64,000 bases of DNA from Massilia litorea (lineage in GTDB: Bacteria > Pseudomonadota > Gammaproteobacteria > Burkholderiales > Burkholderiaceae_D). Under the pieces are notes generated by a model. It was not told the origin of the DNA. It ran no database searches and saw only the letters and a program-made list of their open reading frames with translations. A program made the position numbers and the translations under genes. The DNA is taken from assembly GCF_015101885.1 (NCBI RefSeq), contig NZ_CP062941.1, positions 2,976,001 to 3,040,000 of the forward strand. The letters are read 5' to 3'. Shown piece after piece: positions 26,216 to 37,641 of the stretch (the first letter of the stretch is position 1; every line of letters begins with the position of its first letter).

Positions 26216-28084
26216 ATGTCCTTCAAGCCTCTCACTTCCCTGCGTCGCGGTGTCGGCATGTTCTGGCGCGGCCTCGATGCCACCCGCCGCTTCGTGCTCA
26301 ACGCGCTGTTCCTGCTCATCGTCATCGTCCTGCTGGTGACCATGTTCGGCGGCGGCACCAAGCCGCTCGCCTCGAAAACGGCGCTGGTGCTCGAGCTGCG
26401 CGGCGACCTGGTCGAAGAGCACAGCGGCGGCCTGCGCGACGCCCTGCTGGCCAATGTCGGCGGCGAGGTACGCCGCACGGTCGAGCTGCGCGACCTGCTG
26501 GTCGTGCTCGATGCGGCCGCGAAGGACAAGAACATCAGCAGCGTCTACCTGCTGCTGGACGAACTCGACGGCGGCGGCCTGGCCATGCTGCACGAAGCCG
26601 GCGCCGCGATCGACCGCGTCAAGGCGGCCGGCAAGCCGGTCATCGCCTGGGGCGGCAACTTCGACCAGAAGCGCTACCTGCTTGCCTCGCACGCCAGTGA
26701 AGTCTATATGCACCCGATGGGCATGGTCCTGATCGAAGGTTTCGGCCGGCGCCGCAACTACTATCGCGACGCGCTCGACAAGCTCGGCGTGACGGTCAAC
26801 CTGATGAAGGTCGGCACCTATAAAAGCTTCGCCGAGCCCTATATCGCCAACGGCCCCTCGCAGGCGGCGCTGGAAGCGGACACCTTCCTCTACGGCGCGC
26901 TGTGGAACGGCTACACGGCCACCGTCGAGAAGAACCGCAAGCTGGCGCCGGGCTCCGTGGCGCGCGGCATCGAGCAGTTGCCGCAGCTGATGGAAGCGAC
27001 CGGCGGCAATGCGGCGCAGGTGGCGCTGAACCTCAAACTGGTCGACGGCATCAAGACCAAGGACGAAGTGCGCGCGCTGATGATCAAGCGCGGCGCCTAC
27101 GACGAGTCGGCCAAGAGTTTCCGCCAGGTCTCCTACGGCGACTACCTCGGGCGCAATCCGCAGAAGGCCTTCGGCGACGCGGTCGGCGTGATCGTCGCCG
27201 CCGGCGAAATCACCGATGGACAAGGCGGCCCGGGCGTGGTCGGCGGCGTCTCGACCGCCAACATGATCCGCCGCGCGCGCGAGGACGATGCGATCAAGGC
27301 CGTGGTGCTGCGCGTCGATTCGCCCGGCGGCAGCGCCTACGGCTCGGAACTGATCCGGCGCGAACTGGAACTCACGCGCGCGGCCGGCAAGCCGGTCGTG
27401 GTCTCGATGGGCAACGTCGCGGCCTCCGGCGGCTACTGGATTTCGATGGCGGCCGATGAAGTCATCGCCGACCCCTCGACCGTCACCGGCTCGATCGGCG
27501 TATTCGCGATCCTGCCGACGGCCGACAAGGTCGCGGACAAGCTGGGCGTGCGCACGGGCGGCGTGACGACCACCTGGCTGGCGGACGCCTACAACCCCCT
27601 GCGCCCGCTCGACCCGCGCTTCGCCCAACTGGTCCAGTCCAGCATCAACAACGTCTACCGCGAGTTCACGACCAAGGCCGCCGCCGCACGCAAGACCACG
27701 CAGGCGAAGATCGACGAAGTGGGGCAGGGCCGGGTCTGGACCGGCACCCAGGCCAAGGAACGCGGCCTGGTCGACCGCCTGGGCAGCTATGGCGACGCGC
27801 TGCGTTCGGCCGCCAGGCGCGCGCACCTGAAGGACGACTTCCGCGTCGCCTATGTCCAGCGTCCGGGTTCCAGCCTGGAGCGCGTGCTGTCGCTGCTGGG
27901 CGTGTCCAGCGTCCAGGCCATCAAGATCGAGGTCAAGCTGGGCATGCTGCAGGGTGTGCTGCCAGCGGCGCTGCCGGCCGGCGCCGTGGCCGGGGCCGCG
28001 AAAGACCTGGGCTGGCTGTCGGAACTGGCCGACGGCAAGAAGCCGTTCGCGGCCGTGACGCACTGCCTGTGCGAGCTGCCATAG
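26216..28084 (+). CDS. sppA: Signal peptide peptidase SppA, long (67K) type
   Basis: Inner-membrane serine protease that degrades cleaved signal peptides. At 622 residues it is the long tandem form like that of E. coli. One N-terminal helix (about residues 30-48) anchors it. The first S49 domain supplies the catalytic lysine in VGTYKSFAEPY (about residue 201), and the second supplies the serine in NVAASGGYW (about residue 405), with VDSPGGSAYGSELI upstream. Both catalytic residues are present. It is preceded by GCGGAG before the ATG and followed by a strong terminator. Confidence 0.96.
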   Translation: MSFKPLTSLRRGVGMFWRGLDATRRFVLNALFLLIVIVLLVTMFGGGTKPLASKTALVLELRGDLVEEHSGGLRDALLANVGGEVRRTVELRDLLVVLDAAAKDKNISSVYLLLDELDGGGLAMLHEAGAAIDRVKAAGKPVIAWGGNFDQKRYLLASHASEVYMHPMGMVLIEGFGRRRNYYRDALDKLGVTVNLMKVGTYKSFAEPYIANGPSQAALEADTFLYGALWNGYTATVEKNRKLAPGSVARGIEQLPQLMEATGGNAAQVALNLKLVDGIKTKDEVRALMIKRGAYDESAKSFRQVSYGDYLGRNPQKAFGDAVGVIVAAGEITDGQGGPGVVGGVSTANMIRRAREDDAIKAVVLRVDSPGGSAYGSELIRRELELTRAAGKPVVVSMGNVAASGGYWISMAADEVIADPSTVTGSIGVFAILPTADKVADKLGVRTGGVTTTWLADAYNPLRPLDPRFAQLVQSSINNVYREFTTKAAAARKTTQAKIDEVGQGRVWTGTQAKERGLVDRLGSYGDALRSAARRAHLKDDFRVAYVQRPGSSLERVLSLLGVSSVQAIKIEVKLGMLQGVLPAALPAGAVAGAAKDLGWLSELADGKKPFAAVTHCLCELP

Positions 28085-28141
28085 TGGCTGGAGCTTCATC
28101 CATGTAGCGGATTTGTATCGGCTGTTACAAACTGCAGGAAG

Positions 28142-28169
28142 GGCGCCGGGACATCCGGCGCCTTTTTTT
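28142..28169 (+). terminator. Rho-independent terminator after sppA
   Basis: An 8-bp perfect stem (GGCGCCGG with CCGGCGCC) and a 5-base loop, followed by seven T. It lies 58 bases downstream of the sppA stop. Confidence 0.92.
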
Positions 28170-28353
28170 CGTCCATCTCCTGCCTATTTCCTCCTATGGT
28201 GTAAAGCGGTGTAAAGACCGTCCCGGCAAGGCCGCCAGCCGGGTTTCCTGACGGCCGCGCTATGTACGTTACGAAACATATCCTTGCGGTGGGGCGTGCT
28301 ACATTCCGAGCTGATTACTTGTGTATTCAGCAAGCCGACTATCAAGGATGAGC

Positions 28354-29724
28354 ATGGATTCCACCGTTTCCCCGAACAAGACCCCCAGTCCCGATACGCG
28401 TGCCAGGAAGCGCAGCAAGGTCATCGGCGGCATCATCGCCGTGCTGGCCATGGCGGCGCTGGCGGCGCTGGCCTGGTACCTGACCCATCGCACGCCGCCG
28501 CAAGCCGCAGGTGGCCCCGGCGCCGCCGCGGGTGCACGTGGCGGGGCAGGAGCGGCAGCGGGCAGCGGAGGCGGTGCTCGCGGTCCTGGTGGAGGCGGGG
28601 GACGCCGCGGTGCGCCGGCCACCACGGTGGGCGTGGCGACGGCCGAACAGGTCGACATCCCGGTAACGCTCGAGGCCCTGGGCACGGTGACGCCGGCGGC
28701 GGTGGCCACGGTGCGGCCGCAGGTCTCGGGCGTGCTCCAGAAGATCAACTTCACGGAAGGCCAGGTCGTGCGCGCCGGGCAGGTGCTGGCCACGATCGAC
28801 CCGCGCCAGTCGGAAATCGCGCTCCTGCAGGCCACCGGGCAGCGCCAGCGCGATGAAGCCCAGCTGGAAAATGCGCGCCTGCTGCTGTCGCGCTACCGTA
28901 CCTTGCTGGAACAGGACTCGATTGCGCGCCAGGAAGTCGATACCCAGGCGGCCCTTGTAAAACAGCTGCAGGCGACGGTCAAGACCGACACCGCGGCCGA
29001 GAACCTGGCGCGGCTGAACCTGAGCTATGCCCAGGTCAAGGCGCCGATCTCCGGGCGCGTCGGCCTGCGCACGGTCGACATCGGCAACCTGGTGTCCAGC
29101 GGCGACGCCAACGGCATCGCCGTGATCACCCAGTTCTCGCCGATCGACGTCGAATTCGCGGTGCCCCAGGACCAGGTGCCGGAGCTCCAAGGCCGCATTG
29201 CCCAGAACGCCAGGCTGCCGGCGATCGCGCTCGACCGCACCCGCAGCGCCACGCTCGCCACCGGCCGCTTCGCCGCGCTCGACAACCAGGTCGACACCCA
29301 GACCGGCACCGTGCGCGCCAAGGCGCGTTTCGAGAACACCGACAACAAGCTGTTCCCTAGCCAGTTCGTCAACCTGCGCCTGCAAGTGCGCACGATCGAG
29401 GGCGCCGTCGTGGTGCCGGTCAACGCGCTGCGCCATGGGGCAAACGGCGATTTCGTGTACGTACTCAATCCGCAGGAGAAGACGGTGGCGCTGCGTAACG
29501 TGACGCGCGGGCAGGCGACGGGCGACAAGGTGCAGGTGGCGACCGGGCTGAAGGCCGGAGAGCAGGTGATCACCGAAGGTGCGGACCGCCTGAAGGACGG
29601 CGCGAAAGTGACGCTGCCGGGTGACCGGCCGCAGGGCGGGGCAGGTGGACGGCAAGGCGGACGTGCCGGCGAGGGCGCGCAGGGCGAACGTCCGCGCCGC
29701 CAGCGCGAGGGAGCAGCGCAATGA
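28354..29724 (+). CDS. mdtA: RND efflux periplasmic adaptor (MdtA-like)
   Basis: Membrane-fusion subunit of a tripartite efflux pump, 456 residues from the ATG at 28354 (AAGG six bases upstream; the ATG two codons earlier is too close). One helix anchors it (about residues 22-44). It is followed by an unusual Gly/Ala/Arg-rich linker (about 50-90), then the lipoyl/hairpin/beta-barrel body: [40 protein letters not shown] and [11 protein letters not shown]. The order adaptor, two different RND permeases, outer-membrane channel matches MdtABC-type systems. The C-terminus is again Gly/Arg-rich. Confidence 0.92.
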   Translation: MDSTVSPNKTPSPDTRARKRSKVIGGIIAVLAMAALAALAWYLTHRTPPQAAGGPGAAAGARGGAGAAAGSGGGARGPGGGGGRRGAPATTVGVATAEQVDIPVTLEALGTVTPAAVATVRPQVSGVLQKINFTEGQVVRAGQVLATIDPRQSEIALLQATGQRQRDEAQLENARLLLSRYRTLLEQDSIARQEVDTQAALVKQLQATVKTDTAAENLARLNLSYAQVKAPISGRVGLRTVDIGNLVSSGDANGIAVITQFSPIDVEFAVPQDQVPELQGRIAQNARLPAIALDRTRSATLATGRFAALDNQVDTQTGTVRAKARFENTDNKLFPSQFVNLRLQVRTIEGAVVVPVNALRHGANGDFVYVLNPQEKTVALRNVTRGQATGDKVQVATGLKAGEQVITEGADRLKDGAKVTLPGDRPQGGAGGRQGGRAGEGAQGERPRRQREGAAQ

Positions 29725-29752
29725 GTGCCGCCGTCGGCGGTGGGGGCCGCTC

Positions 29753-32700
29753 ATGAGCCCCTCCGGCCCCTTCATCCGCCGCCCGGTCGCGACGGCCCTC
29801 CTGATGCTGGCCATCGTGCTGGCCGGCCTGGTCGGCTACAAATTCCTGCCGCTGTCCGCGCTGCCGCAGGTCGACTTCCCGACCATCCAGGTACAGACCC
29901 TGTACCCCGGCGCCAGTCCCGAGGTCATGGCGCGCACGGTCACCGCGCCGCTGGAGCGCCAGTTCGGCCAGATGTCGGGCCTGTCGCGCATGAGTTCGAC
30001 CAGCGCCACCGGCGTCTCGATCGTGACCCTGCAGTTCGGCCTCGGCCAGACGCTCGACGTGGCCGAACAGGAAGTGCAGGCCGCGATCAATGCCGGCGGC
30101 TCGCTGCTGCCGGCCGATTTGCCGGCGCCGCCGGTCTACGCCAAGGTCAATCCGGCCGACGCGCCGGTGCTGACCCTGGCGATCACCTCCGACACGGTGC
30201 CGCTCACCGAAATCCAGAATCTGGTGAATACGCGCCTCGCCCTGAAAATCAGCCAGGTCTCGGGCGTGGGCCTGGTCTCGCTTTCGGGCGGCCAGCGTCC
30301 GGCCGTGCGCATCCAGGCCGATACCGAGGCGCTGGCGTCCTACGGCATGGGCCTCGATTCGCTGCGCACCGCGATCACGGCGGCCAACGCCAACAGCGCC
30401 AAGGGCAGCTTCGACGGCCCGACCCGCGCCTACGCGATCAATGCCAACGACCAGCTGGTGACGGTCGACGATTACAAGAACCTGATCGTCGCCTACCGCA
30501 ATGGTGCTCCCGTACGCCTGGATAACGTGGCGAAGGTCGTCGACAGCGCCGAGAACGTGCGCCTCGGCGCCTGGGCCAACCTGAAGCCGGCCATCATCCT
30601 GAACGTGCAGCGCCAGCCGGGCGCGAACGTCATCGCCACCGTGGACGCCATCAAGGAGCGCCTGCCGGAACTGCAGGCCAGCCTGCCGGCCTCGCTCCGC
30701 CTGGACGTGCTGTCCGACCGCACGACCGGCATCCGCGCCTCGGTCGAACACGTGCAGATCGAGCTGCTGCTGGCCGTGGCGCTGGTGGTGCTGGTGATCT
30801 TCGCTTTTCTCCACAGCGTGCGCGCCACGGTGATCGCCAGCCTGGCCGTGCCGATCTCGCTGATCGGCACCTTCGGCGTCATGTACCTGCTCGGCTACAG
30901 CCTGAACAACCTGTCGCTGATGGCGCTGACGATCGCCACCGGCTTCGTGGTCGACGACGCCATCGTGATGATCGAGAACATCGCGCGCTATATCGAGGAG
31001 GGCGAAAAGCCGATGGCGGCGGCAATCAAAGGCGCGGCGCAGATCGGTTTCACCATCATCTCGCTGACGGTCTCGCTGATCGCCGTGCTGATTCCGCTGC
31101 TGTTCATGGGCGACGTGGTCGGGCGCCTGTTCCGCGAGTTCGCGGTGACGCTGGCGATCACGATCCTGATTTCGGCCGTGGTGTCGCTGACCCTGGTGCC
31201 GATGATGTCGGCGCGCTGGCTGCGCAGCCATGAGGAAGAAAAGCCGGGCCGCCTGGCGCAAAAGACGCAGGCCTTCTTCGACCGCGTGATCCACAAATAC
31301 GACCGTGGCCTGGACTGGGTGCTGGCACGGCAGGGCCTGACCCTGATCGTCGCCCTGGCCACGCTGGCACTGACGGCCCTGCTGTGGGTCGTGATCCCGA
31401 AAGGCCTGTTCCCGACCCAGGACACGGGCCAGCTGCAGGCGCGCGTGGAAGCGCGCCAGGCGATCTCCTACGCGCGCATGGCCGAGATGCAGCAGGCGGC
31501 GGCCAAGGCCATCCTGGACGATCCGGCCGTGGAATCGCTGGCCTCGAACGTGGGCGTGGACGCCGCCAACAACACGATGCTCCACGCCGGCACCATGCTG
31601 ATCAATCTGAAACGCGACCGCGACGGCGACCCGGACGAGATCATGACCCGCCTGAAGCGGCGTGTCGCGAACGTCGCCGGCCTGACCCTGTATCTGCAGC
31701 CGACCCAGGACCTGACCATCGACGCCGAAAGCGGCCCGACCCAGTACCGCGTGTCGCTGGAAGGCGCCGACAATGCCACCGTCACGCAATGGGCGCGCAA
31801 GCTCGTCGATCGCATGGCCCGGCAGGAGCAGCTGCGCAACGTCACCACCGACGCCGGTGCGATGGGTGCGGCCGCCGTCGTCCACATCGACCGCGACACG
31901 GCCTCGCGCCTCGGCATCACGGCGTCCAGCATCGACGACGCCCTCTACAGCGCCTTCGGGCAGCGCATCGTCTCGACCATTTTTACCGAGACCAACCAGT
32001 ACCGCGTGATCCTGGAAGCGCAACAGGACGAGGCAATGTCGCTGGCCGCCCTCGGCCGCCTGCAGCTGCGCACCAGTTCCGGCGAGCCGACCCCGCTGTC
32101 GGCGGTGGCGACGATCCGCGAAGAGCAGGCCCCGCTGCAGGTCACCCACGTGGCGCAATACCCGGCCACGACCATCGGCTTCGACACCAGCACCGGGACT
32201 TCGCTCGGCCAGGCCGTCGATTCGATCCGCGCCGCAGCCGCCGACATCAAGATGCCGGCCTCGGTGACGCTGACCTTCCTCGGCGCTTCCGGTGCGTACG
32301 AGAACTCGCTGTCGAACCAGCTGTGGCTGATCCTGGCCGCCGTGGTCTGCGTCTACATCGTGCTGGGCGTGCTGTACGAGAGCTATATCCACCCGCTGAC
32401 CATCCTCTCGACCCTGCCTTCGGCGGGTGTGGGCGCCTTGCTGGCGCTGTGGGTTACGGGGCAGGGCCTGGGCGTGATCGGCATCATCGGCATCATCCTC
32501 CTGATCGGCATCGTCAAGAAGAACGCGATCATGATGATCGACTTCGCGATCGAGGCCGAGCGCGACCAGGGAAAATCCCCGCTCGACGCCATCCGCCAGG
32601 CGGCATTGCTGCGCTTCCGCCCGATCCTGATGACGACCCTCGCCGCCCTGTTCGCCGCAGTCCCGCTGATGTTCGGCTGGGGCGAGGGCGCCGAACTGCG

Positions 32701-32851
32701 GCGTCCCCTGGGTCTCGCCATCTTCGGCGGCCTGATCCTCAGCCAGCTGCTCACGCTGTTCACCACGCCCGTGATCTATCTCGCTTTCGATCGTCTTTCG
32801 CGCCGCTGGAGCGGCAAGGCGCCTGCCAGGCCACGTGAGGTCGGCGCATGA
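29753..32851 (+). CDS. mdtB: RND efflux permease, MdtB-like
   Basis: Inner-membrane proton-driven drug exporter, 1032 residues from the ATG at 29753 (GGTGGGGG upstream; upstream in-frame residues are not protein-like). N-terminus [19 protein letters not shown] is the first helix. The proton-relay Asp-Asp pair is in [13 protein letters not shown] (about residue 405), and the conserved Lys of the second half is in [16 protein letters not shown] (about 925). It forms a heteromultimeric permease with the next gene product in known MdtBC systems. Its stop overlaps the next start by 4 bases (ATGA). Confidence 0.94.
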   Translation: MSPSGPFIRRPVATALLMLAIVLAGLVGYKFLPLSALPQVDFPTIQVQTLYPGASPEVMARTVTAPLERQFGQMSGLSRMSSTSATGVSIVTLQFGLGQTLDVAEQEVQAAINAGGSLLPADLPAPPVYAKVNPADAPVLTLAITSDTVPLTEIQNLVNTRLALKISQVSGVGLVSLSGGQRPAVRIQADTEALASYGMGLDSLRTAITAANANSAKGSFDGPTRAYAINANDQLVTVDDYKNLIVAYRNGAPVRLDNVAKVVDSAENVRLGAWANLKPAIILNVQRQPGANVIATVDAIKERLPELQASLPASLRLDVLSDRTTGIRASVEHVQIELLLAVALVVLVIFAFLHSVRATVIASLAVPISLIGTFGVMYLLGYSLNNLSLMALTIATGFVVDDAIVMIENIARYIEEGEKPMAAAIKGAAQIGFTIISLTVSLIAVLIPLLFMGDVVGRLFREFAVTLAITILISAVVSLTLVPMMSARWLRSHEEEKPGRLAQKTQAFFDRVIHKYDRGLDWVLARQGLTLIVALATLALTALLWVVIPKGLFPTQDTGQLQARVEARQAISYARMAEMQQAAAKAILDDPAVESLASNVGVDAANNTMLHAGTMLINLKRDRDGDPDEIMTRLKRRVANVAGLTLYLQPTQDLTIDAESGPTQYRVSLEGADNATVTQWARKLVDRMARQEQLRNVTTDAGAMGAAAVVHIDRDTASRLGITASSIDDALYSAFGQRIVSTIFTETNQYRVILEAQQDEAMSLAALGRLQLRTSSGEPTPLSAVATIREEQAPLQVTHVAQYPATTIGFDTSTGTSLGQAVDSIRAAAADIKMPASVTLTFLGASGAYENSLSNQLWLILAAVVCVYIVLGVLYESYIHPLTILSTLPSAGVGALLALWVTGQGLGVIGIIGIILLIGIVKKNAIMMIDFAIEAERDQGKSPLDAIRQAALLRFRPILMTTLAALFAAVPLMFGWGEGAELRRPLGLAIFGGLILSQLLTLFTTPVIYLAFDRLSRRWSGKAPARPREVGA

Positions 32852-35800
32852 ACCTGTCGAAGCCCTTCGTCCAGCGCCCGATCGCGACCGTCCTGCTGAC
32901 GATCGGGCTGGCGCTGGCGGGCATTGCCGCCTTCTTCGTGCTGCCGGTCTCGCCGCTGCCCCAGGTCGACTACCCGACGATTTCGGTCTCGGCCTCGCTG
33001 CCCGGCGCCAGCCCGGAGACCATGGCCAGCAGCGTGGCGACGCCGCTCGAGCGCAGGCTGGGCACGATCGCCGGCGTCAACGAGATGACCTCGAACTCGG
33101 GCAGCGGCTCGACCCGCGTCAGCCTGCAGTTCGACCTGAACCGCAAGATCGATTCGGCTGCGCGCGAAGTGCAGGCTGCAATCAATGCCGCACGCGCCGA
33201 CCTGCCGTCCACCCTGCGCAGCAACCCGACCTACCGCAAGGCCAATCCGTCGGACCAGCCGGTGATCATCCTGGCGCTGACCTCGAAATCGCGCACCCCT
33301 GGCCAGATCTACGACGCGGTCTCGAACATCGTCCAGCAGCGCCTGGCCCAGGTGCCGGGCGTGGGCGAAGTCGAGATCGGCGGCGGCTCGCTGCCTGCCG
33401 TGCGCGTCGAACTCAATCCCTATTCGCTGAATCGCTACGGCGTCTCGGCCGAGGATGTGCGCGCCGCCATCCAGTCGAGCAATCCGAACCGGCCGAAAGG
33501 GGCGCTGGAGGGCAACGGCAACCGCCTGCAGATCTATTCGCAGGCGGACACGCCGACCAACGGCCGCGGCGCCGCCGACTACCGGGGGCTCGTCGTCGCC
33601 TGGCGCGACGGCGCCGCGATCCGCCTGCAGGACGTGGCCGACGTCATCGACGGTCCGGAAAACATCAACACCCTCGGCCTGTTCAACGGCGAGCCGGCAG
33701 TCATCGTGCTGATCACGCGCCAGCCGGCGGCGAACGTCATCGAAACGGTGGACGGCGTGCGCGCGCTGCTGCCTTCGCTGCAGGCCCAATTGCCGGGCGA
33801 CGTGACCCTGCAGGTGGCCTCGGACCGCACCAATTCGATCCGCTCCTCGCTGCACGAGATCGAATTCACGCTGATGGTCTCGATCCTGCTGGTGGTGCTG
33901 GTGGTGAGCGTGTTCCTGCGCAGCGCCCGCGCCACCGTCATCCCGGCAGTCGCCACGGTGGTCTCGCTGCTGGGGACCTTCGGCGTCATGTACATGCTGG
34001 GCTTCAGCCTGAACAACCTGTCGCTGATGGCGCTCACGGTCGCCACCGGCTTCGTCGTCGACGATGCCATCGTGGTGCTGGAAAACACGGCGCGCCATAT
34101 CGAATCCGGGATGGACCGCATGCAGGCGGCGCTGGTCGGCGCGCGCGAAGTGGGATTTACCGTCCTCTCGATCAGCCTCTCGCTGGTGGCGGTCTTCATT
34201 CCGCTGCTGTTCATGGGCGGACAGGTCGGACGCCTGTTCCGCGAATTCGCGGTGACGCTGTCCGCAGCCGTCATGATCTCGCTCGTCATTTCGCTGACCA
34301 CCACGCCGATGATGTGCGCCTGGCTGCTGAAGAAAGGGCATACCATCGAGCGTCCGCCGGGCCGCCTGGCGCGCTGGGCGGAAGGCGGCTTCGACTGGAT
34401 CCATCGCGTCTACGAGCGCTCGCTCGACTGGGCGCTGGGCAGCATGGCGCTGGTGATGATCATTCTCGTGTTCGTGATCGGCCTGAACGTCTACCTGTTC
34501 GCGGCGGCCCCCAAAGGCTTCTTCCCGCAGCAGGACACGGGCCAGATCAGCGGCGGCATCCGCGCCGACCAGAGCATCTCCTTCCAGGCGATGCAGGGCA
34601 AGATGCGCCAGCTGGTCAACATCATCAAGCGCGACCCGGCGGTCAACACCGTCGTCGGCTTCACCGGCGGCGGCCGGGCAGGGGGCGGCTTCATGTTCAT
34701 CGACCTCAAGCCCGCGTCCGAGCGCACCGACAAGGGCCAGGCCGTGATCGCGCGCCTGCGCCCGAAACTCGCGCGCGTGACCGGCGTCTCGCTGTTCCTG
34801 AACCCCGTGCAGGACCTGCGCATGGGCGGACGCTCGAGCAACTCGACCTATCAATACACGCTGAAAAGCGACAACGCCGGCGACCTGAAAAACTGGGCCG
34901 GCAAGCTGGCCGACGCCATGAAGCGCCAGCCGCAGCTGGTCGACGTCGACACCGACCAGGCCGAGAACGGCGTCGAGATGTTCGTCTCGATCGACAAGGC
35001 GACCGCCTCGCGCCTCGGCATCAGCACGCGCGACGTCGACAATGCGCTGTACAACAACTTCGGCCAGCGCCAGGTCGCGAACATCTACGATGAGCTGAAC
35101 CAGTACCACGTGATCATGGGCGTGGCGCAGAAGTATGCGCAGACGCCGGAGGCGCTGAAGGATGTGTACGTGCCGGCGAATCCGACCGCCACCGCAGCTG
35201 CCACCGCGAATACCACCCCGGCGCCGGCATCGAGCCTCACGGCCACGCGCGACGCCTCGGGCGGTTCGGCCCTGTCCCGCAGCGCCACGACGATGGTGCC
35301 CTTGTCCGCCATCGCCAGCTTCGCCGAGAGCGCCACGCCTACCTCCGTCAACCACCAGGACGGCGAACTGGCGACGACCGTGTCGTTCAACCTGGCCGAG
35401 GGCGCCAACCTGGAAGACGGCAAGGCCGCCGTCAAGCAGGCGGAAGCCGACATCGCCATGCCCTCCAACGTGCGCGGCAGCTTCCAGGGGACAGCGCGCG
35501 CGGCCGAGGAATCGAACAAGGAGCAGCCGATGCTGATCCTGGCGGCGATCGTCGTCATCTACATCGTGCTCGGCATCCTGTACGAAAGCCTGATCCACCC
35601 GATCACGGTGCTCTCGACGCTGCCCTCGGCCGGCGTGGGCGCCGTGCTGGCGCTCCTGATGTTCAACATGGAGTTCACGATCATCGCCCTGATCGGCGTA
35701 TTCCTCCTGATCGGCATCGTCAAGAAGAATGCGATCCTGATCATCGACTTCGCGCTCGACCTCGAACGTTCGAAGGGCGTCTCGGCCCTTGAAGCCGTGC

Positions 35801-36081
35801 GCGAAGCCTGCCTGCTGCGCTTCCGTCCGATCCTGATGACGACCCTGGCTGCGGCGCTGGGCGCGCTGCCGCTGGCGATCGGCTTCGGCGAAGGCTCCGA
35901 ATTGCGCCAGCCGCTGGGCATCGCCATCATCGGCGGCCTGGTCGCGAGCCAGTTGTTGACGCTGCTGACCACGCCGGTGGTCTACGTCCTGCTCGACAAG
36001 CTGCGCCGTCCGACGACGGGCGAGCGCGAACTGGCGCGCCATCCGGTCGAAGACGAAGCCCTGCCTTCCATTTCACGATGA
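32848..36081 (+). CDS. mdtC: RND efflux permease, MdtC-like, with an inserted low-complexity loop
   Basis: Second RND permease, 1077 residues. N-terminus [19 protein letters not shown], relay residues in [13 protein letters not shown] (about 406) and [16 protein letters not shown] (about 965) are intact. It is about 45 residues longer than typical MdtC. The excess is an Ala/Thr/Pro/Ser-rich stretch at residues about 774-815 ([19 protein letters not shown] and following) inside the second periplasmic porter region, just before VPLSAIASF. Coupled by ATGA overlaps to both neighbours. Substrates are unknown; MdtABC homologues export bile salts, novobiocin and metal-chelating compounds. Confidence 0.93.
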   Translation: MNLSKPFVQRPIATVLLTIGLALAGIAAFFVLPVSPLPQVDYPTISVSASLPGASPETMASSVATPLERRLGTIAGVNEMTSNSGSGSTRVSLQFDLNRKIDSAAREVQAAINAARADLPSTLRSNPTYRKANPSDQPVIILALTSKSRTPGQIYDAVSNIVQQRLAQVPGVGEVEIGGGSLPAVRVELNPYSLNRYGVSAEDVRAAIQSSNPNRPKGALEGNGNRLQIYSQADTPTNGRGAADYRGLVVAWRDGAAIRLQDVADVIDGPENINTLGLFNGEPAVIVLITRQPAANVIETVDGVRALLPSLQAQLPGDVTLQVASDRTNSIRSSLHEIEFTLMVSILLVVLVVSVFLRSARATVIPAVATVVSLLGTFGVMYMLGFSLNNLSLMALTVATGFVVDDAIVVLENTARHIESGMDRMQAALVGAREVGFTVLSISLSLVAVFIPLLFMGGQVGRLFREFAVTLSAAVMISLVISLTTTPMMCAWLLKKGHTIERPPGRLARWAEGGFDWIHRVYERSLDWALGSMALVMIILVFVIGLNVYLFAAAPKGFFPQQDTGQISGGIRADQSISFQAMQGKMRQLVNIIKRDPAVNTVVGFTGGGRAGGGFMFIDLKPASERTDKGQAVIARLRPKLARVTGVSLFLNPVQDLRMGGRSSNSTYQYTLKSDNAGDLKNWAGKLADAMKRQPQLVDVDTDQAENGVEMFVSIDKATASRLGISTRDVDNALYNNFGQRQVANIYDELNQYHVIMGVAQKYAQTPEALKDVYVPANPTATAAATANTTPAPASSLTATRDASGGSALSRSATTMVPLSAIASFAESATPTSVNHQDGELATTVSFNLAEGANLEDGKAAVKQAEADIAMPSNVRGSFQGTARAAEESNKEQPMLILAAIVVIYIVLGILYESLIHPITVLSTLPSAGVGAVLALLMFNMEFTIIALIGVFLLIGIVKKNAILIIDFALDLERSKGVSALEAVREACLLRFRPILMTTLAAALGALPLAIGFGEGSELRQPLGIAIIGGLVASQLLTLLTTPVVYVLLDKLRRPTTGERELARHPVEDEALPSISR

Positions 36082-37496
36082 GACCCTGTATGCAGAAATC
36101 CAAGCCGTTCCGATTGACCGCGTTTTCCATGGCCCTTGCCCTCGGCCTTGCCGGCTGCGCCGTCGGCCCCGCCTACCAGCGCCCGGCCACGCCCGAACCC
36201 GTGGCGTTCAAGGAGCTCGAGGGCTGGGTGCCGGCCGCGCCTGCCGACGCGCTCGAGCGCGGACCGTGGTGGCAGCTGTTCGGCGATCCCACCCTCGATG
36301 CGCTCGTCGCCGGCGTCGAGGTCTCGAACCAGAACGTGGCCGCCGCCGTTGCCAACTACGCGGCCGCGCGCGCGGCGGTGCAGCAGGAGCGCGCCGCCCT
36401 GTTCCCGTCGCTCTCGCTGACCCTGGGCGCCGACCGTTCCGGCGTACGCGGGCAGGGCGCGGACAACCGCTATCGCCTGAACCTGGGCGGCAGCTGGGAG
36501 CCGGATGTCTGGGGCCGCCTGCGCGCAGGCGTCACCAGCGCCCAGGCGGGCGCCGAGGCCAGCGCGGCCGATCTCGCCAGCGCGCGCCTCTCGGCGCAGG
36601 GAGAGCTGGTTTCGAACTATTTCACGATCCGCGCCCTCGACGCCCAGCGCGCCCTGCTTGAACGCACGATCGCCGGCTACGAGCGCGAGCTGCAGATCAC
36701 GACCAATCGCTTCAACGCCGGCATCGCCGCCCGTACCGACGTGCTGCAGGCCCAGACCCAGCTCGCCACTGCGAAGAGCGACGAACTCTCGCTGCGGCGC
36801 CAGCGTGCCCAGTTCGAGCACGCGATCGCAATCCTGGTCGGCAAGGCGCCGAGCGAATTCGCGCTGGCGCCGCTCCCCGACTGGCGCGTGACGGTGCCGG
36901 ACGTGCCGGTCGGCGTGCCGGCCACGCTGCTGCAGCGCCGTCCCGACATCGCCGCCGCCGAACGCGAGGTCGCCGCCGCGAACGCGGAGATCGGCGTCGC
37001 ACGCGCTGCATACTTCCCGAACATCGGTTTATCGGGCTCGCTCGGCACGAGCGGCAGCCGCGTGGGCGACCTGTTCAAGCTCTCGAACGCGGCCTGGTCC
37101 TTCGGCCTGTCTGCGGCGCAGGCTATCTTCAACGCCGGCGCCACGCGCGCCGCCGTCGCCGGCGCCGAGGCGCGTCACCAGGCGGCCGTCGCGCGCTACC
37201 GGCAGACGGTGTTGACGGCCTTCGGCGACGTCGAAGACCAGCTCACGGCAACCCGCGTGCTGGCCCAGCAGCAGGACCTGCGGCGCCAGGCCTCGGAGGC
37301 CGCCGACCTGGTCGAGCAGCAGATCATGAACCGCTATCGGGCGGGGCAGGTGGGCTATACGGAGGTGGTGCAGGCCCAGGTCACGGCCCTGAACGCGCGC
37401 CGCTCGCTGGTGCAGGTGCAGAGCGACCGCCAGACGGTGGCGGTGGCCCTGATCCAGTCGCTCGGCGGCGGCTGGCATGCGGGCAGCCAGCCTTGA
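36078..37496 (+). CDS. RND outer-membrane channel lipoprotein, NodT family
   Basis: A 472-residue TolC-like channel that completes the efflux complex. Signal peptide with a lipobox, ALGLAGCAVGPAYQRP, places the lipidated cysteine near residue 28. The family start CAVGPAYQRPATPEP and the two long-helix repeats (NLGGSWEPDVWGRLRAGV, RAAYFPNIGLSGSLGTSG) are clear. The ATG at 36078 overlaps the mdtC stop by 4 bases. This is the last gene of the operon. A full single-operon pump with its own channel suggests self-sufficient export. Confidence 0.94.
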   Translation: MRPCMQKSKPFRLTAFSMALALGLAGCAVGPAYQRPATPEPVAFKELEGWVPAAPADALERGPWWQLFGDPTLDALVAGVEVSNQNVAAAVANYAAARAAVQQERAALFPSLSLTLGADRSGVRGQGADNRYRLNLGGSWEPDVWGRLRAGVTSAQAGAEASAADLASARLSAQGELVSNYFTIRALDAQRALLERTIAGYERELQITTNRFNAGIAARTDVLQAQTQLATAKSDELSLRRQRAQFEHAIAILVGKAPSEFALAPLPDWRVTVPDVPVGVPATLLQRRPDIAAAEREVAAANAEIGVARAAYFPNIGLSGSLGTSGSRVGDLFKLSNAAWSFGLSAAQAIFNAGATRAAVAGAEARHQAAVARYRQTVLTAFGDVEDQLTATRVLAQQQDLRRQASEAADLVEQQIMNRYRAGQVGYTEVVQAQVTALNARRSLVQVQSDRQTVAVALIQSLGGGWHAGSQP

Positions 37497-37641
37497 AATA
37501 CACGGCCTGGGCCCAAGCTGGGGTTATCGATCACTCAAGCAGGGACTGCCATGTTCTTCTTCCGCCATCCGAAGCCTGTCGTCGACGGGCGCGCGGTCGC
37601 CGTCCAGGTCGTGCAGCAGAAGGCCGGGCAGCCCGTCGCGG

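Noticed and set aside
29570..36042. Two very long minus-strand frames opposite the RND permease genes
   Set aside because: Composition is typical of antisense shadows (His/Gln/Arg-rich, no motifs), while the plus strand encodes clear MdtB and MdtC proteins.
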